Assembly: GCA_023411375.1 (NCBI GenBank)
Contig: JAEYOW010000010.1
Span: forward strand, 124,001-188,000
DNA: 64,000 bases
DNA from: Bacillota bacterium
GTDB lineage: Bacteria > Bacillota > Clostridia > Christensenellales > Aristaeellaceae
Reading direction: 5' to 3'
Shown here: in pieces, positions 42,723 to 50,058 of the stretch
Numbering within the stretch: the stretch's first letter is position 1
How the letters are laid out: each line of letters opens with the position of its first letter
Position numbers and translations under genes: made by a program
Notes under the pieces: model-generated
What the model was told of the DNA's origin: nothing
Seen by the model: only the letters and a program-made list of their open reading frames with translations
Database searches by the model: none

Positions 42723-43646
42723 ATGGATTACGAAGAATCGCTGATGATCAAGGCGGCATGGTACTATTATTTTGAGGAGATGACGCAGCAGCGGGTGGCC
42801 GAGCTGATGGGCATCAGCCGCATGCGGGTGATCAAGCTGCTGGAAAAGTCCCGTCAGACGGGCATCATCCAGTTCCGCCTGCGCAAGGACGGCGAGAACC
42901 GCATGCTCCTGGAGCGCAGGCTTATGAGCGAGTTTGGCCTGAAGGACGCGTTCGTCGTACCCGCGGCCATGGACCGGGCCATGGTAAACGCCGGCGTCGC
43001 CGAGGCCGCCAGCATGTATATCAGCGAACGGCTGACGGAGAACACTCTCATTAATATAGGCTACGGCGATACCCCCAGCCGTATCCTCAACAACCTCGCA
43101 ACCTTGGCGGAACAGCCGCTAACCTGTATATCGCTGACCGGCGGGGTAAGCTGCTACCTGCCGGATACGCGCAGCAACGTATTTAACGCCAAGCTTCACC
43201 TGATTCCCGCCCCGCTGTTAACCAGCAGCAGGGAAATGGCCGAGGCGCTGCGTAACGAGGCCTCCGTGATGGAATTGAGCCGGATGATCGCGCTGGCGCA
43301 GATGACCGTGGTGGGCATTGGCGCGATGCGTGAAAGCGCGACCATATTCAAATCCGGCATCCTCAATAATAACGACTTCCTTTATTTAAGCATGCAAGGC
43401 GCCGTGGGCGACCTGCTGAGCCACTTTATCGATAAGGAAGGCAACCTGTTGAAAACGCCGCTGGAGGAGCGGCTGATCAGCACCCCGCTGGACACGCTCA
43501 AAAAGCTCAAAAACGTGATCGGCGTAGCGGCGGGCGACAGCAAGGTAGAAGCGATCCATGCGGCGCTTCGCGGGCAATACCTGGATGTGCTCATCACGGA
43601 TGACCGCACGGCGGGCAAACTGCTCCAGGCGCCCGACGAGGCGTAA
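42723..43646 (+). CDS. lsrR: LsrR-like SorC-family transcriptional regulator
   Basis: A 307-residue protein. An N-terminal HTH (MTQQRVAELMGISRMRVIKLLEKSR, about residues 20-45) precedes the SorC sugar-phosphate-binding domain (INIGYGDTPSRIL, VVGIGAMRES, AAGDSKVEAIHAALRG). In enterobacteria LsrR represses lsr until phospho-AI-2 binds. AAAGGGGG precedes the ATG. It is divergent from lsrA across a 360-base region with promoters on both strands, and is followed by the AI-2 kinase gene. Confidence 0.9.
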   Translation: MDYEESLMIKAAWYYYFEEMTQQRVAELMGISRMRVIKLLEKSRQTGIIQFRLRKDGENRMLLERRLMSEFGLKDAFVVPAAMDRAMVNAGVAEAASMYISERLTENTLINIGYGDTPSRILNNLATLAEQPLTCISLTGGVSCYLPDTRSNVFNAKLHLIPAPLLTSSREMAEALRNEASVMELSRMIALAQMTVVGIGAMRESATIFKSGILNNNDFLYLSMQGAVGDLLSHFIDKEGNLLKTPLEERLISTPLDTLKKLKNVIGVAAGDSKVEAIHAALRGQYLDVLITDDRTAGKLLQAPDEA

Positions 43647-43688
43647 TTGACACCCGGCGGATCAAGCATAAATGATGGAGGGATTTCG

Positions 43689-45254
43689 ATGGCGAACCAG
43701 TACCTGATGGCGGTGGACGCGGGCACCGGCAGCGTGCGCGCGGTGCTTTTCAACGAGCGGGGCGAGCAGCTTGGCTGCGTACAGCGCGAGTGGACGCATG
43801 CCGAGGACCCGCGCTATCCCGGCAGCATGGACTTTGACTGGAAGCATAACTGGGCGCTCGCGTCCGAATGCATCCGGGGCGTGCTTGCTCAGACGGACGT
43901 GGATCCCGCCGCGATCGCGGCGGTAAGCACCACGTGCATGCGCGAGGGAATTGTGCTCTACGACGAGGCGGGCGAGGAAATTTGGGCCTGCGCGAATGTG
44001 GACGCCCGCAGCGACGACGAGGTGGGCCAGCTTATCCGCATGAATCCGGAACTGGAGAAGGAGATTTACCGCGAATCCGGCCAGACCTACGCGCTGGGCG
44101 CGCTGCCGCGCATCCTGTGGGTCAAAAACAAGCTGCCCGAGCTGTATGCGCGCGTAAAAACCGTGAGCATGTTCAACGACTGGCTGATTTATAAGCTGAC
44201 CGGCGTGCTCAAAACCGAGCCGTCCAACGGCTGCACCACGGGAATATTCGATCTGCAAAAGAGGGATTGGGACGCATCCATCATGCGCAAGGTTGGGCTG
44301 AAGGATAATATCTTCCCGCCCGTCGCCGAATGCGGGAAGATTGTAGGCAAAGTAAACGCAAAAGGCTCGGCGGACACCGGGCTTGCGGCCGGAACCACCG
44401 TGGTTGCCGGCGGCGGCGACGCTCAGCTTGGCTGCGTGGGCGTCGGCGTGGTGGACAATGGACAGGCGGCCGTTTTTGGCGGCAGCTTCTGGCAGTATGA
44501 GTTTAACACCGATAGCGGGAGAACCGATGCGGAATGCCGCGTGCGCGTCAATTGCCACGCCGTGCCCGGCGTGTGGCAGTACGAGGCGTTGGCTTTCAAA
44601 CCCGGACTAGTGATGCGCTGGTACCGCGACGCTTTCTGCCAGGAGGAGGTACGCCGCGCCAAAGAGCTTGGCACGGATCCCTACCAGCTGATGAACGAGC
44701 AGGCGGAGAAGATTCCCGCGGGCAGCCACGGCATGCTGTGCGCCTTCAGCGACGTGATGAATTACATCTCCTGGCGGCATGCCGCGCCTACCTTCACAAA
44801 TTTTGACTTTGACCCGGAGCGGTTTAACAAATACACCTTCTATCGCGCCATCATGGAAAACACCGCCATGGTGACCAGGGGTCACCTGGAGCTGGTGCGC
44901 GAGGCGACCGGCAACGCGCCAAATGAAATCGTGTTTGCCGGCGGCGCGAGCAAGGGCGACGTCTGGTGCCAGATATTGTCGGATGTGCTGGGGCTGCCGG
45001 TCAAGGTGCCGGTCGTGAAGGAAGCTACCGCTCTGGGCGCGGCCATTCTCGCAGGATACGGCGTAGGCCTGTTCGCGGACATCAGCCAGACGGCGCGCGA
45101 GCTGGTCAAGTGGGATAAGACCTTCACCCCCAACCCGGAAAACCACAAGGTTTACGAAGCGATGTACGCGCCCTGGCGCGAGGTATATCAGGCGCAGCTT
45201 GCGCTGGCGGACCGGCACGCGACACGGTTTATGTGGGCGGCGCCCGGGCTGTAA
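43689..45254 (+). CDS. lsrK: Autoinducer-2 kinase LsrK-like
   Basis: A 521-residue FGGY carbohydrate kinase. The N-lobe motif is LMAVDAGTGSVRAVLFN, with GCTTGIFDLQKRDWD in the middle and GGASKGDVWCQILSDVLGLPV near the C-terminus. Context and the DAGTGS / KHNWALA pattern point to LsrK, which phosphorylates imported AI-2 to trap it and make the LsrR inducer. GGAGGG precedes the ATG. Xylulose-type kinases are the alternative but would not sit in this operon. Confidence 0.9.
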   Translation: MANQYLMAVDAGTGSVRAVLFNERGEQLGCVQREWTHAEDPRYPGSMDFDWKHNWALASECIRGVLAQTDVDPAAIAAVSTTCMREGIVLYDEAGEEIWACANVDARSDDEVGQLIRMNPELEKEIYRESGQTYALGALPRILWVKNKLPELYARVKTVSMFNDWLIYKLTGVLKTEPSNGCTTGIFDLQKRDWDASIMRKVGLKDNIFPPVAECGKIVGKVNAKGSADTGLAAGTTVVAGGGDAQLGCVGVGVVDNGQAAVFGGSFWQYEFNTDSGRTDAECRVRVNCHAVPGVWQYEALAFKPGLVMRWYRDAFCQEEVRRAKELGTDPYQLMNEQAEKIPAGSHGMLCAFSDVMNYISWRHAAPTFTNFDFDPERFNKYTFYRAIMENTAMVTRGHLELVREATGNAPNEIVFAGGASKGDVWCQILSDVLGLPVKVPVVKEATALGAAILAGYGVGLFADISQTARELVKWDKTFTPNPENHKVYEAMYAPWREVYQAQLALADRHATRFMWAAPGL

Positions 45255-45278
45255 ATTTAAAAAAGGAGTGGACGAAAC

Positions 45279-45629
45279 ATGTTTATCATCAATGAAAATG
45301 AAAGAGAATACCGCTTTGGCGACAGCGGCCCCAAATACCTGATGAAGGGCCCGCGCATGAACTTTGCCGTGGTGCAATTTCAGGCCGGGCAGGATTTCAA
45401 AGCCCATTACCACAACGTAATGGAGGAGAACTTCTTCATTCTGGAGGGCGAGGTGGATATCGTCGTGGACGGCGTGGTTCACCACTTAAAGCAGGGCGAC
45501 CTTATCCACATCGAGCCCGGCGAAATTCATTACGTCATTAACAACTCCAACGGGCCGATGAAAATGATTTCCACCTTGGCACCCTATACCGACCCCGACA
45601 AGGTGGACGTGGAAAACTATACGTACTGA
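45279..45629 (+). CDS. Single-domain cupin in the AI-2 locus
   Basis: A 116-residue protein with both cupin motifs: HYHNVMEENFFILEG (HxH, Glu at the usual spacing) and GDLIHIEPGEIHYVINN (second His and Asn). It should bind a divalent metal. It follows lsrK by 24 bases with a AAAGGAG site and ends the operon before a strong terminator. Enterobacterial operons place LsrG, an ABM-fold isomerase acting on phospho-AI-2, in this functional slot; no LsrG-like gene is visible, so the cupin may replace it. That role is inferred only from position. Confidence 0.8.
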   Translation: MFIINENEREYRFGDSGPKYLMKGPRMNFAVVQFQAGQDFKAHYHNVMEENFFILEGEVDIVVDGVVHHLKQGDLIHIEPGEIHYVINNSNGPMKMISTLAPYTDPDKVDVENYTY

Positions 45630-45637
45630 GCCTGTAC

Positions 45638-45681
45638 AAAACAAACCCGCGAACGGCAATGGCCGTTTGCGGGTTTGTTTT
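45638..45681 (+). terminator. Strong terminator after the lsrK-cupin transcript
   Basis: A stem of about 20 pairs runs from AAAACAAACCCGC (45638-45650) and GGC across a four-base loop to GCC and GCGGGTTTGTTTT (45669-45681). T-rich on the plus strand; on the minus strand it also ends with TTTT, so it may act for spo0A too. Confidence 0.88.
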
Positions 45682-45756
45682 ATCAAAAAATATTTATTTG
45701 CCGGGCTCGAACGGCGCGTTCCCGCGCCGTCCCTCAAATATGCAAACGCTTCCGCC

Positions 45757-46533
45757 TCACGCCGTGCGCTCCAGGCTCAGCTTATCCGCGATCATGGCGA
45801 TAAACTCGCCGTTTGTGGGCTTGTCCTCCGGGGTACATACCTTGCAACCGAACGCGCTGTTGAGCGTCTCAATGCGGCCGCGGTTCCAAGCCACTTCGAT
45901 GGCATGGCGGATCGCGCGCTCCACCTTGCTGGCAGTGGTCCCAAAATGCTTGGCGATGCCCGGATACAGCTCCTTGGTGATACGGTTGATGACGTCGGGG
46001 TTCTCCACCACCATCTTCACCCCAATGCGCAGAAACTGGTATCCCTTGATATGCGCGGGAATCCCGATGGTCAGAAAAAGACTGCTCAGCCGCTCGTCAA
46101 GCGTCGGCACGCGCTGCTGTCCACCCGTCATGACAATGGGCGGAGCCGCTTTTGCGCCTCCATTCACAATTTCCCGAATGTGCCCCAGCAGGTGCTCGAC
46201 CTCAAAGGGCTTGACCATGTAAAACATTACGCCAAGCTCTACCGCGCGCATCACAAAATCATCCCGCCCCAGCGCTGTTACGGCGATGGTCTTGGGCATG
46301 GGACTAAGCTTGAGCCGCTGCATCTCCTCCAGCAGCGTATAGCCGTCCATCATCGGCATCACGAGGTCCGTCACCACAATGTCGAAGCTGTCCTCCGCCA
46401 GGCACTTGAGCGCCTCCACGCCGTTGGCAGCCTCCTTTACCACCGCGATGTCCTCCTGCTTTCGTAGAAACTCGGCCATGCTCCTGCGCAACGAGCCATG
46501 ATCATCTACCACAAGGATTCGAGTACCGCGCAC
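45757..46533 (-). CDS. spo0A: Sporulation master regulator Spo0A
   Basis: A 258-residue response regulator starting at a GTG with AGGAGG eight bases upstream; codons 5' lack a signal. The receiver holds RILVVDDHGS, the phospho-acceptor in FDIVVTDLVMPMMDGY and MVKPFE. The Spo0A DNA-binding domain has the near-invariant TASKVERAIRHAIEVAWNRG recognition helix and ends in the KPTNGEFIAMIADKL segment. Phospho-Spo0A switches cells to sporulation. This is the clearest taxonomic marker of an endospore former. It is monocistronic. Confidence 0.97.
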   Translation of the reverse strand: MRGTRILVVDDHGSLRRSMAEFLRKQEDIAVVKEAANGVEALKCLAEDSFDIVVTDLVMPMMDGYTLLEEMQRLKLSPMPKTIAVTALGRDDFVMRAVELGVMFYMVKPFEVEHLLGHIREIVNGGAKAAPPIVMTGGQQRVPTLDERLSSLFLTIGIPAHIKGYQFLRIGVKMVVENPDVINRITKELYPGIAKHFGTTASKVERAIRHAIEVAWNRGRIETLNSAFGCKVCTPEDKPTNGEFIAMIADKLSLERTA

Positions 46534-46706
46534 ACTACATACCTCCTGCCGTATTTTCTGGCCTTTTGCTGCATTATAGCACAGCAACGGATGGCAGCAG
46601 TGGTTTTCGCTCAAAATAGCAGAAATGTTTCACATTGCGACACAATCTCAAACTTTTTCAACAAATATGCCGTAACCTCCGGCCGGCAGGCACCGCAAAA
46701 AACCCT

Positions 46707-46734
46707 TATATAGCAAGCCTTTGACATATTTCAA
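46707..46734 (-). promoter_or_regulatory. Candidate spo0A promoter with 0A-box-like sequence
   Basis: On the minus strand TTGAAA (46729-46734) and TATATA (46707-46712) are 16 bases apart, and TATGTCAAA (46720-46728) in the spacer differs from the 0A box TTTGTCAAA at one base. This would place autoregulation at the core promoter. Confidence 0.4.
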
Positions 46735-47036
46735 CAACATCGCTCATAAGCGACCATTCCATACATCCGCACGGCGCATTCCTTGATTGGCAACCGCTTG
46801 TCCCATTCAAACAAATTTGTAAAGAATCAGAGGATGAAAAATTTTTTGTTCACTTCCGGCACAATCGGAAACCGCTTTCAAACCGCTCCGTTCCCCTTTG
46901 CTCCGCTCATTTTTAGCAACATCGCCCGATATACATATCAAAATTTTATCACATTTCATTGTTGTTCTGTAATAAAATCATGCTTTCCGTTCATCATCAG
47001 CCACAATGCCGAAGCGCTCGCCGCCGTATGCGCCGA
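46735..47036. other. AT-rich intergenic region upstream of spo0A
   Basis: Together with the spo0A promoter segment about 500 bases separate spo0A from the met operon's end. The stretch is far more AT-rich than the surrounding genes. A 104-codon plus-strand frame at 46783-47097 has no ribosome site and unbalanced composition and is not accepted. I see no other feature. Confidence 0.5.
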
Positions 47037-47074
47037 CACAACAGGGCGGCCGCAGTTGCAGCCGCCCTGTTGTG
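47037..47074 (-). terminator. Hairpin terminator after metQ
   Basis: CACAACAGGGCGGC (47037-47050) is the reverse complement of 47061-47074 with a ten-base loop, 20 bases after the metQ stop. No T-run follows on the minus strand, so termination may be imperfect. Confidence 0.6.
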
Positions 47075-47093
47075 TGAGAATAGATTATCCAGC

Positions 47094-47909
47094 TTAGAAA
47101 ACGGGGATAACGCCCTGGGCGTACGCCTCGTTGGTAAGCATATATTCCTTGACCTTGTCGCTTTGCAGCACGCTGCGCAGCGCCTCTACCCACGCCTCGT
47201 CCTTGTCCTCGGGACGGATAACGACGTAGTTGGTGTACAGCTTGCCGCTCTCACCCTCGGCGTCCTCAAGGCGCAGAGCGTCGGAGCCGGGCTTGAGCCC
47301 CGCGCCGATGGCGAAATTGCCGTTGATTACCGCATAGCTAACGTCGCCCAACGTGGCGGGAATAAGTTCGGCGTTCATCTCAACAATGTCAAGATTCATG
47401 GAATTTTCCACGATATCCAGCTTGGTCAGGCTGTCGTCCACGGTCGTGCCCTCGGGCAGCTTGATGTAACCGGCCTCCTGCAGCAGCAGCAGGGCGCGGG
47501 TTTCGTTGGAAGGGTCGTTGGTAACGGCGATGGAGTCGCCCTCGGCGATTTCATCCAGGCTCTTCTTGGTGCCGGCATAGATGCCGTAGGGCTCGTAGTG
47601 CACGGGAATAGCGGCCAGCAGTTGCTCGGCCTCGGGCGCGCCGGCATTGTAGGCGTTGAGGTAGGGCAGGTGCTGGAAGTAGTTGGCGTCCAAGTCACCG
47701 CTGGCGGTGGCGGGGTTGGGAATGGGATATTCGGTAAAAATCTGGATGTCCAGGTCATAGCCCAGCGCGGCCAGGTCCTCCTTCACCAGCTCAAGGATTT
47801 CGGCATGCGGGCTGGGGGTAGCGCCGATTACGATGGTCTCATTCGCCAAAGCGGAGGTGATGCCCAGGGTCAGGACAGCCGCGAGAAGAAGCGCAAGAAT
47901 CTTTTTCAT
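47094..47909 (-). CDS. metQ: Methionine ABC transporter substrate-binding protein
   Basis: A 271-residue NLPA-family protein with signal peptide MKKILALLLAAVLTLGITSA and a mature start near ANETIVIGATPSPHAEIL. DANYFQHLPYLNAYN is the family's conserved core. It binds methionine outside the membrane for MetNI. There is no lipobox cysteine, although MetQ is usually a lipoprotein in Gram-positives. It is the last gene of metN-metI-metQ. Confidence 0.92.
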   Translation of the reverse strand: MKKILALLLAAVLTLGITSALANETIVIGATPSPHAEILELVKEDLAALGYDLDIQIFTEYPIPNPATASGDLDANYFQHLPYLNAYNAGAPEAEQLLAAIPVHYEPYGIYAGTKKSLDEIAEGDSIAVTNDPSNETRALLLLQEAGYIKLPEGTTVDDSLTKLDIVENSMNLDIVEMNAELIPATLGDVSYAVINGNFAIGAGLKPGSDALRLEDAEGESGKLYTNYVVIRPEDKDEAWVEALRSVLQSDKVKEYMLTNEAYAQGVIPVF

Positions 47910-47938
47910 GTGGATGTTCCCCTTTCTTTTCTACTGCT

Positions 47939-48601
47939 TTATTTTTTCCGATGGTCGAGCCAATGGGTCAACCTCGTACCGGAAACGGTAATGAGCTGTA
48001 CCAAAATCACAAGCGCAATGCTTGTGGAGTACAGAATATCCAGCTTTTGCTGCTGGTAGCCCTTGGTGATGGCCAAAGCGCCAAGGCCTCCGCCGCCCGC
48101 GGCGCTCGCCATGGCGGTATAGGCAAGGATGGTGGTCAGGGTGATCGCCGCTCCGTTGACCAGCGAGGGCACCGCCTCGGGCAGAAGCACTTTGAAGATG
48201 ATCTGCGCGTTGCTGGAGCCCATGGATTGGGCGGCCTCCAGAATGCCGTGGTCCACCTCGTCCAGCGACCCTTCCACCATCCGCGCCACATACGGAAAAG
48301 CGCTAACGATCAGCGGAAAGATGACGCTGCGCGTGCCGATTGCCTTGCCCATAACGATGCGCGTGATGGGAAAGAGCATCGCCAGCAGAATGATAAAGGG
48401 AATGGAGCGCAAAAAGTTGATGATAACGCCAAGCACGGAGTTAAAAACCGGCGCGGGCATGATGCTGTTACGCTTGGTCACCACCAGCAGCACGCCCAAC
48501 GGCAAGCCGATCAGGTAGGCGAAAAGGCCGCTCCACAGCGTCATGTACAAGGTATCCTTCGCCCCCTCCAAAAGCAGAGGCCAAAGCTGGCTCCAGGTCA
48601 T
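47939..48601 (-). CDS. metI: Methionine ABC transporter permease
   Basis: A 220-residue permease with about five hydrophobic segments and the BPD EAA-type loop LEAAQSMGSSNAQIIFKVLLPEAVPSL, matching MetI. Its ATG overlaps the metN stop (ATGA), indicating coupling. It forms the methionine channel with MetN. Confidence 0.94.
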   Translation of the reverse strand: MTWSQLWPLLLEGAKDTLYMTLWSGLFAYLIGLPLGVLLVVTKRNSIMPAPVFNSVLGVIINFLRSIPFIILLAMLFPITRIVMGKAIGTRSVIFPLIVSAFPYVARMVEGSLDEVDHGILEAAQSMGSSNAQIIFKVLLPEAVPSLVNGAAITLTTILAYTAMASAAGGGGLGALAITKGYQQQKLDILYSTSIALVILVQLITVSGTRLTHWLDHRKK

Positions 48602-49611
48602 TGCGCGTGCACCTCCTCCACCGTCAGGCCGGCTTTTTCCAAGTATTCCATTACCCGCTTCAGCTCCTCGGGGTCGCGCGGGCGCTGAATCATCATCTGT
48701 CCATACATCTTTTTGTTAAGCTGCCTGATATCCGCCGACAGGATGTTGACATCCATGCCGCAATCCTTCACCAAGCGGCTGATAATGGGCTGCTCGGCCG
48801 CCGCGCCGTCAAATACGATGCGGATCGCGGGTTGATGGGGCGTATCCTCTTCCTGGGGCAGAATGCCGAACAGCCGCCTGCCCGCCGCGGACTTTGTGTG
48901 CATAAACACATCGTCCACCGTGCCCTTTTCGGCGAGCTTGCCGCCGTCCAGAATGGCGACCTTGTTGCAGATCTGCCGGATGACGGCCATTTCATGGGTG
49001 ATCAGGACCACCGTAATGCCCAGCTTTTCGTTGATCTCCTTCAGCAGGGTCAAAATGCTCTGGGTTGTCATGGGGTCCAGCGCGCTGGTGGCCTCGTCGC
49101 ACAAAAGCATTTCAGGATCCCCCGCAAGCGCTCGGGCGATGGCGACGCGCTGCTTCTGCCCGCCGCTTAGCTGTCCGGGATAGGCGTTGGCCTTATCCTC
49201 CAGCCCTACGATTTTCAGCAGCTCCATCACGCGCTCGTTAGCCTGCTTTTTGGGCACGCCTGCGATTTCCAGCGGATAGCGGACGTTTCTGGCGACTGTC
49301 TTTTGCATCAGCAGGTTAAACTGCTGGAAGATCATCGCCATCCTGCGGCGCGTTTGGCGCAGCTCCTGCTTGCTCATGGCCAGAATGTTTTCGCCGTCAA
49401 TCATGATCTGGCCGTCCGTGGGGGTGTCCAATCGGTTCAAGCAGCGGATCAGCGTGCTTTTGCCCGCGCCGCTCATGCCGATAATGCCATAGATATCCCC
49501 CTTGTCGATACTCAGGCTGATATTGTTCAGCGCAACCACCTCGCCGCCGGGGATCTGGTAAACCTTGCACAAGCCGCGGATTTCAATTTGCGGCTTTAGC
49601 TGTTCCGTCAT
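48598..49611 (-). CDS. metN: Methionine ABC transporter ATP-binding protein with NIL domain
   Basis: A 337-residue ATPase. Walker A GMSGAGKST, signature LSGGQKQRVAIARAL and Walker B LLCDEATSALDP are in order, and a C-terminal NIL domain (about 255-335) gives methionine-sensitive transinhibition in the family. The ATG of MTEQLK is preferred over a GTG three codons upstream. The gene follows an attenuator-like leader at 49646-49780, so its transcription probably depends on supply of sulfur amino acids. Confidence 0.94.
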   Translation of the reverse strand: MTEQLKPQIEIRGLCKVYQIPGGEVVALNNISLSIDKGDIYGIIGMSGAGKSTLIRCLNRLDTPTDGQIMIDGENILAMSKQELRQTRRRMAMIFQQFNLLMQKTVARNVRYPLEIAGVPKKQANERVMELLKIVGLEDKANAYPGQLSGGQKQRVAIARALAGDPEMLLCDEATSALDPMTTQSILTLLKEINEKLGITVVLITHEMAVIRQICNKVAILDGGKLAEKGTVDDVFMHTKSAAGRRLFGILPQEEDTPHQPAIRIVFDGAAAEQPIISRLVKDCGMDVNILSADIRQLNKKMYGQMMIQRPRDPEELKRVMEYLEKAGLTVEEVHAQ

Positions 49612-49645
49612 CCTTCGCACACCTTTCCTGTTCGTTCCTGCCCAT

Positions 49646-49680
49646 GAAAAAACCCACTTCGCGCATTTGCGAAGCGGGCT
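49646..49680 (-). terminator. Attenuator-type intrinsic terminator upstream of metN
   Basis: On the minus strand CCCGCTTCGC (49678-49669) pairs with GCGAAGTGGG (49662-49653) across a six-base loop, followed by TTTTTTC. It lies between a leader peptide gene and metN, so readthrough must be regulated for the operon to be expressed. Confidence 0.85.
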
Positions 49681-49699
49681 TTAACAGCAAAAATACCTA

Positions 49700-49780
49700 T
49701 CAAGCGACGCAACACAAAAAGCACGGGCTGAAATCGCACGCGCGCATCATGTTCATTCGCATGGCACATAGGTTCGTCAC
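49700..49780 (-). CDS. Met/Cys-rich leader peptide of the metNIQ operon
   Basis: A 26-codon frame starts at GTG 49780 with a very strong AGGAGGGGAGGGG site six bases away and ends at TGA 49702-49700, 20 bases before the terminator stem. Internal Met at positions 7, 9, 11 and 12 (in AMRMNMM) and Cys at 5, 15, 20, 23 and 24 (including LCC near the end) make nine sulfur residues in 26. No protein domain is expected. The arrangement is that of a ribosome-sensing leader: slow decoding of Met or Cys codons when charged tRNA is scarce would favour readthrough. This is inference from layout. Confidence 0.7.
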   Translation of the reverse strand: MTNLCAMRMNMMRACDFSPCFLCCVA

Positions 49781-49826
49781 GTGAGACCCCTCCCCTCCTG
49801 GCATTGCCCGCCTTGATATTGGTGGC

Positions 49827-49855
49827 ATATTATCATAGATTAAGCCGGTTGTCAA
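49827..49855 (-). promoter_or_regulatory. SigA promoter for the met leader and metNIQ
   Basis: On the minus strand TTGACA (49850-49855) and TAATAT (49827-49832) are 17 bases apart. Transcription would start near 49820, about 40 bases before the leader GTG. Confidence 0.8.
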
Positions 49856-49940
49856 CAAAAAATCGGAGAATTGGAGAAATTGGTACAAAGGAAATACAGG
49901 AGAGCAAAGCTTTTGAGAAGGAAGCGTATGGGCGGCTACC

Positions 49941-50036
49941 GTGGCGCTTAACCCATTTGATACCACGGAGAGGCTTGAAGCGGACGGCATGGACGTCGCC
50001 ATGCCGCCGCACAGCCTGAATACGCTGGTCTGGTAG
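49941..50036 (+). pseudogene. Possible 3' remnant of an alpha-L-arabinofuranosidase (GH51-like) gene
   Basis: A plus-strand frame of 31 codons reads VALNPFDTTERLEADG...VAMPPHSLNTLVW and then stops. The NxFD... then PPHSLNTLxW pattern resembles the last strand of GH51 arabinofuranosidases. Upstream sequence contains no matching frame. It is either a decayed gene end or chance; no start or ribosome site belongs to it. Confidence 0.35.
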
Positions 50037-50058
50037 CCGTCAACCCATGAAACGGTGC

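Noticed and set aside
46783..47097. 104-codon plus-strand frame upstream of spo0A
   Set aside because: No ribosome site, odd composition with AT-rich start and terminator hairpin inside its 3' end.
49621..49860. S-box or T-box riboswitch upstream of metN
   Set aside because: I looked for the S-box core and for the T-box GGTGG-type antiterminator motif and saw neither; the leader peptide explains the region better.
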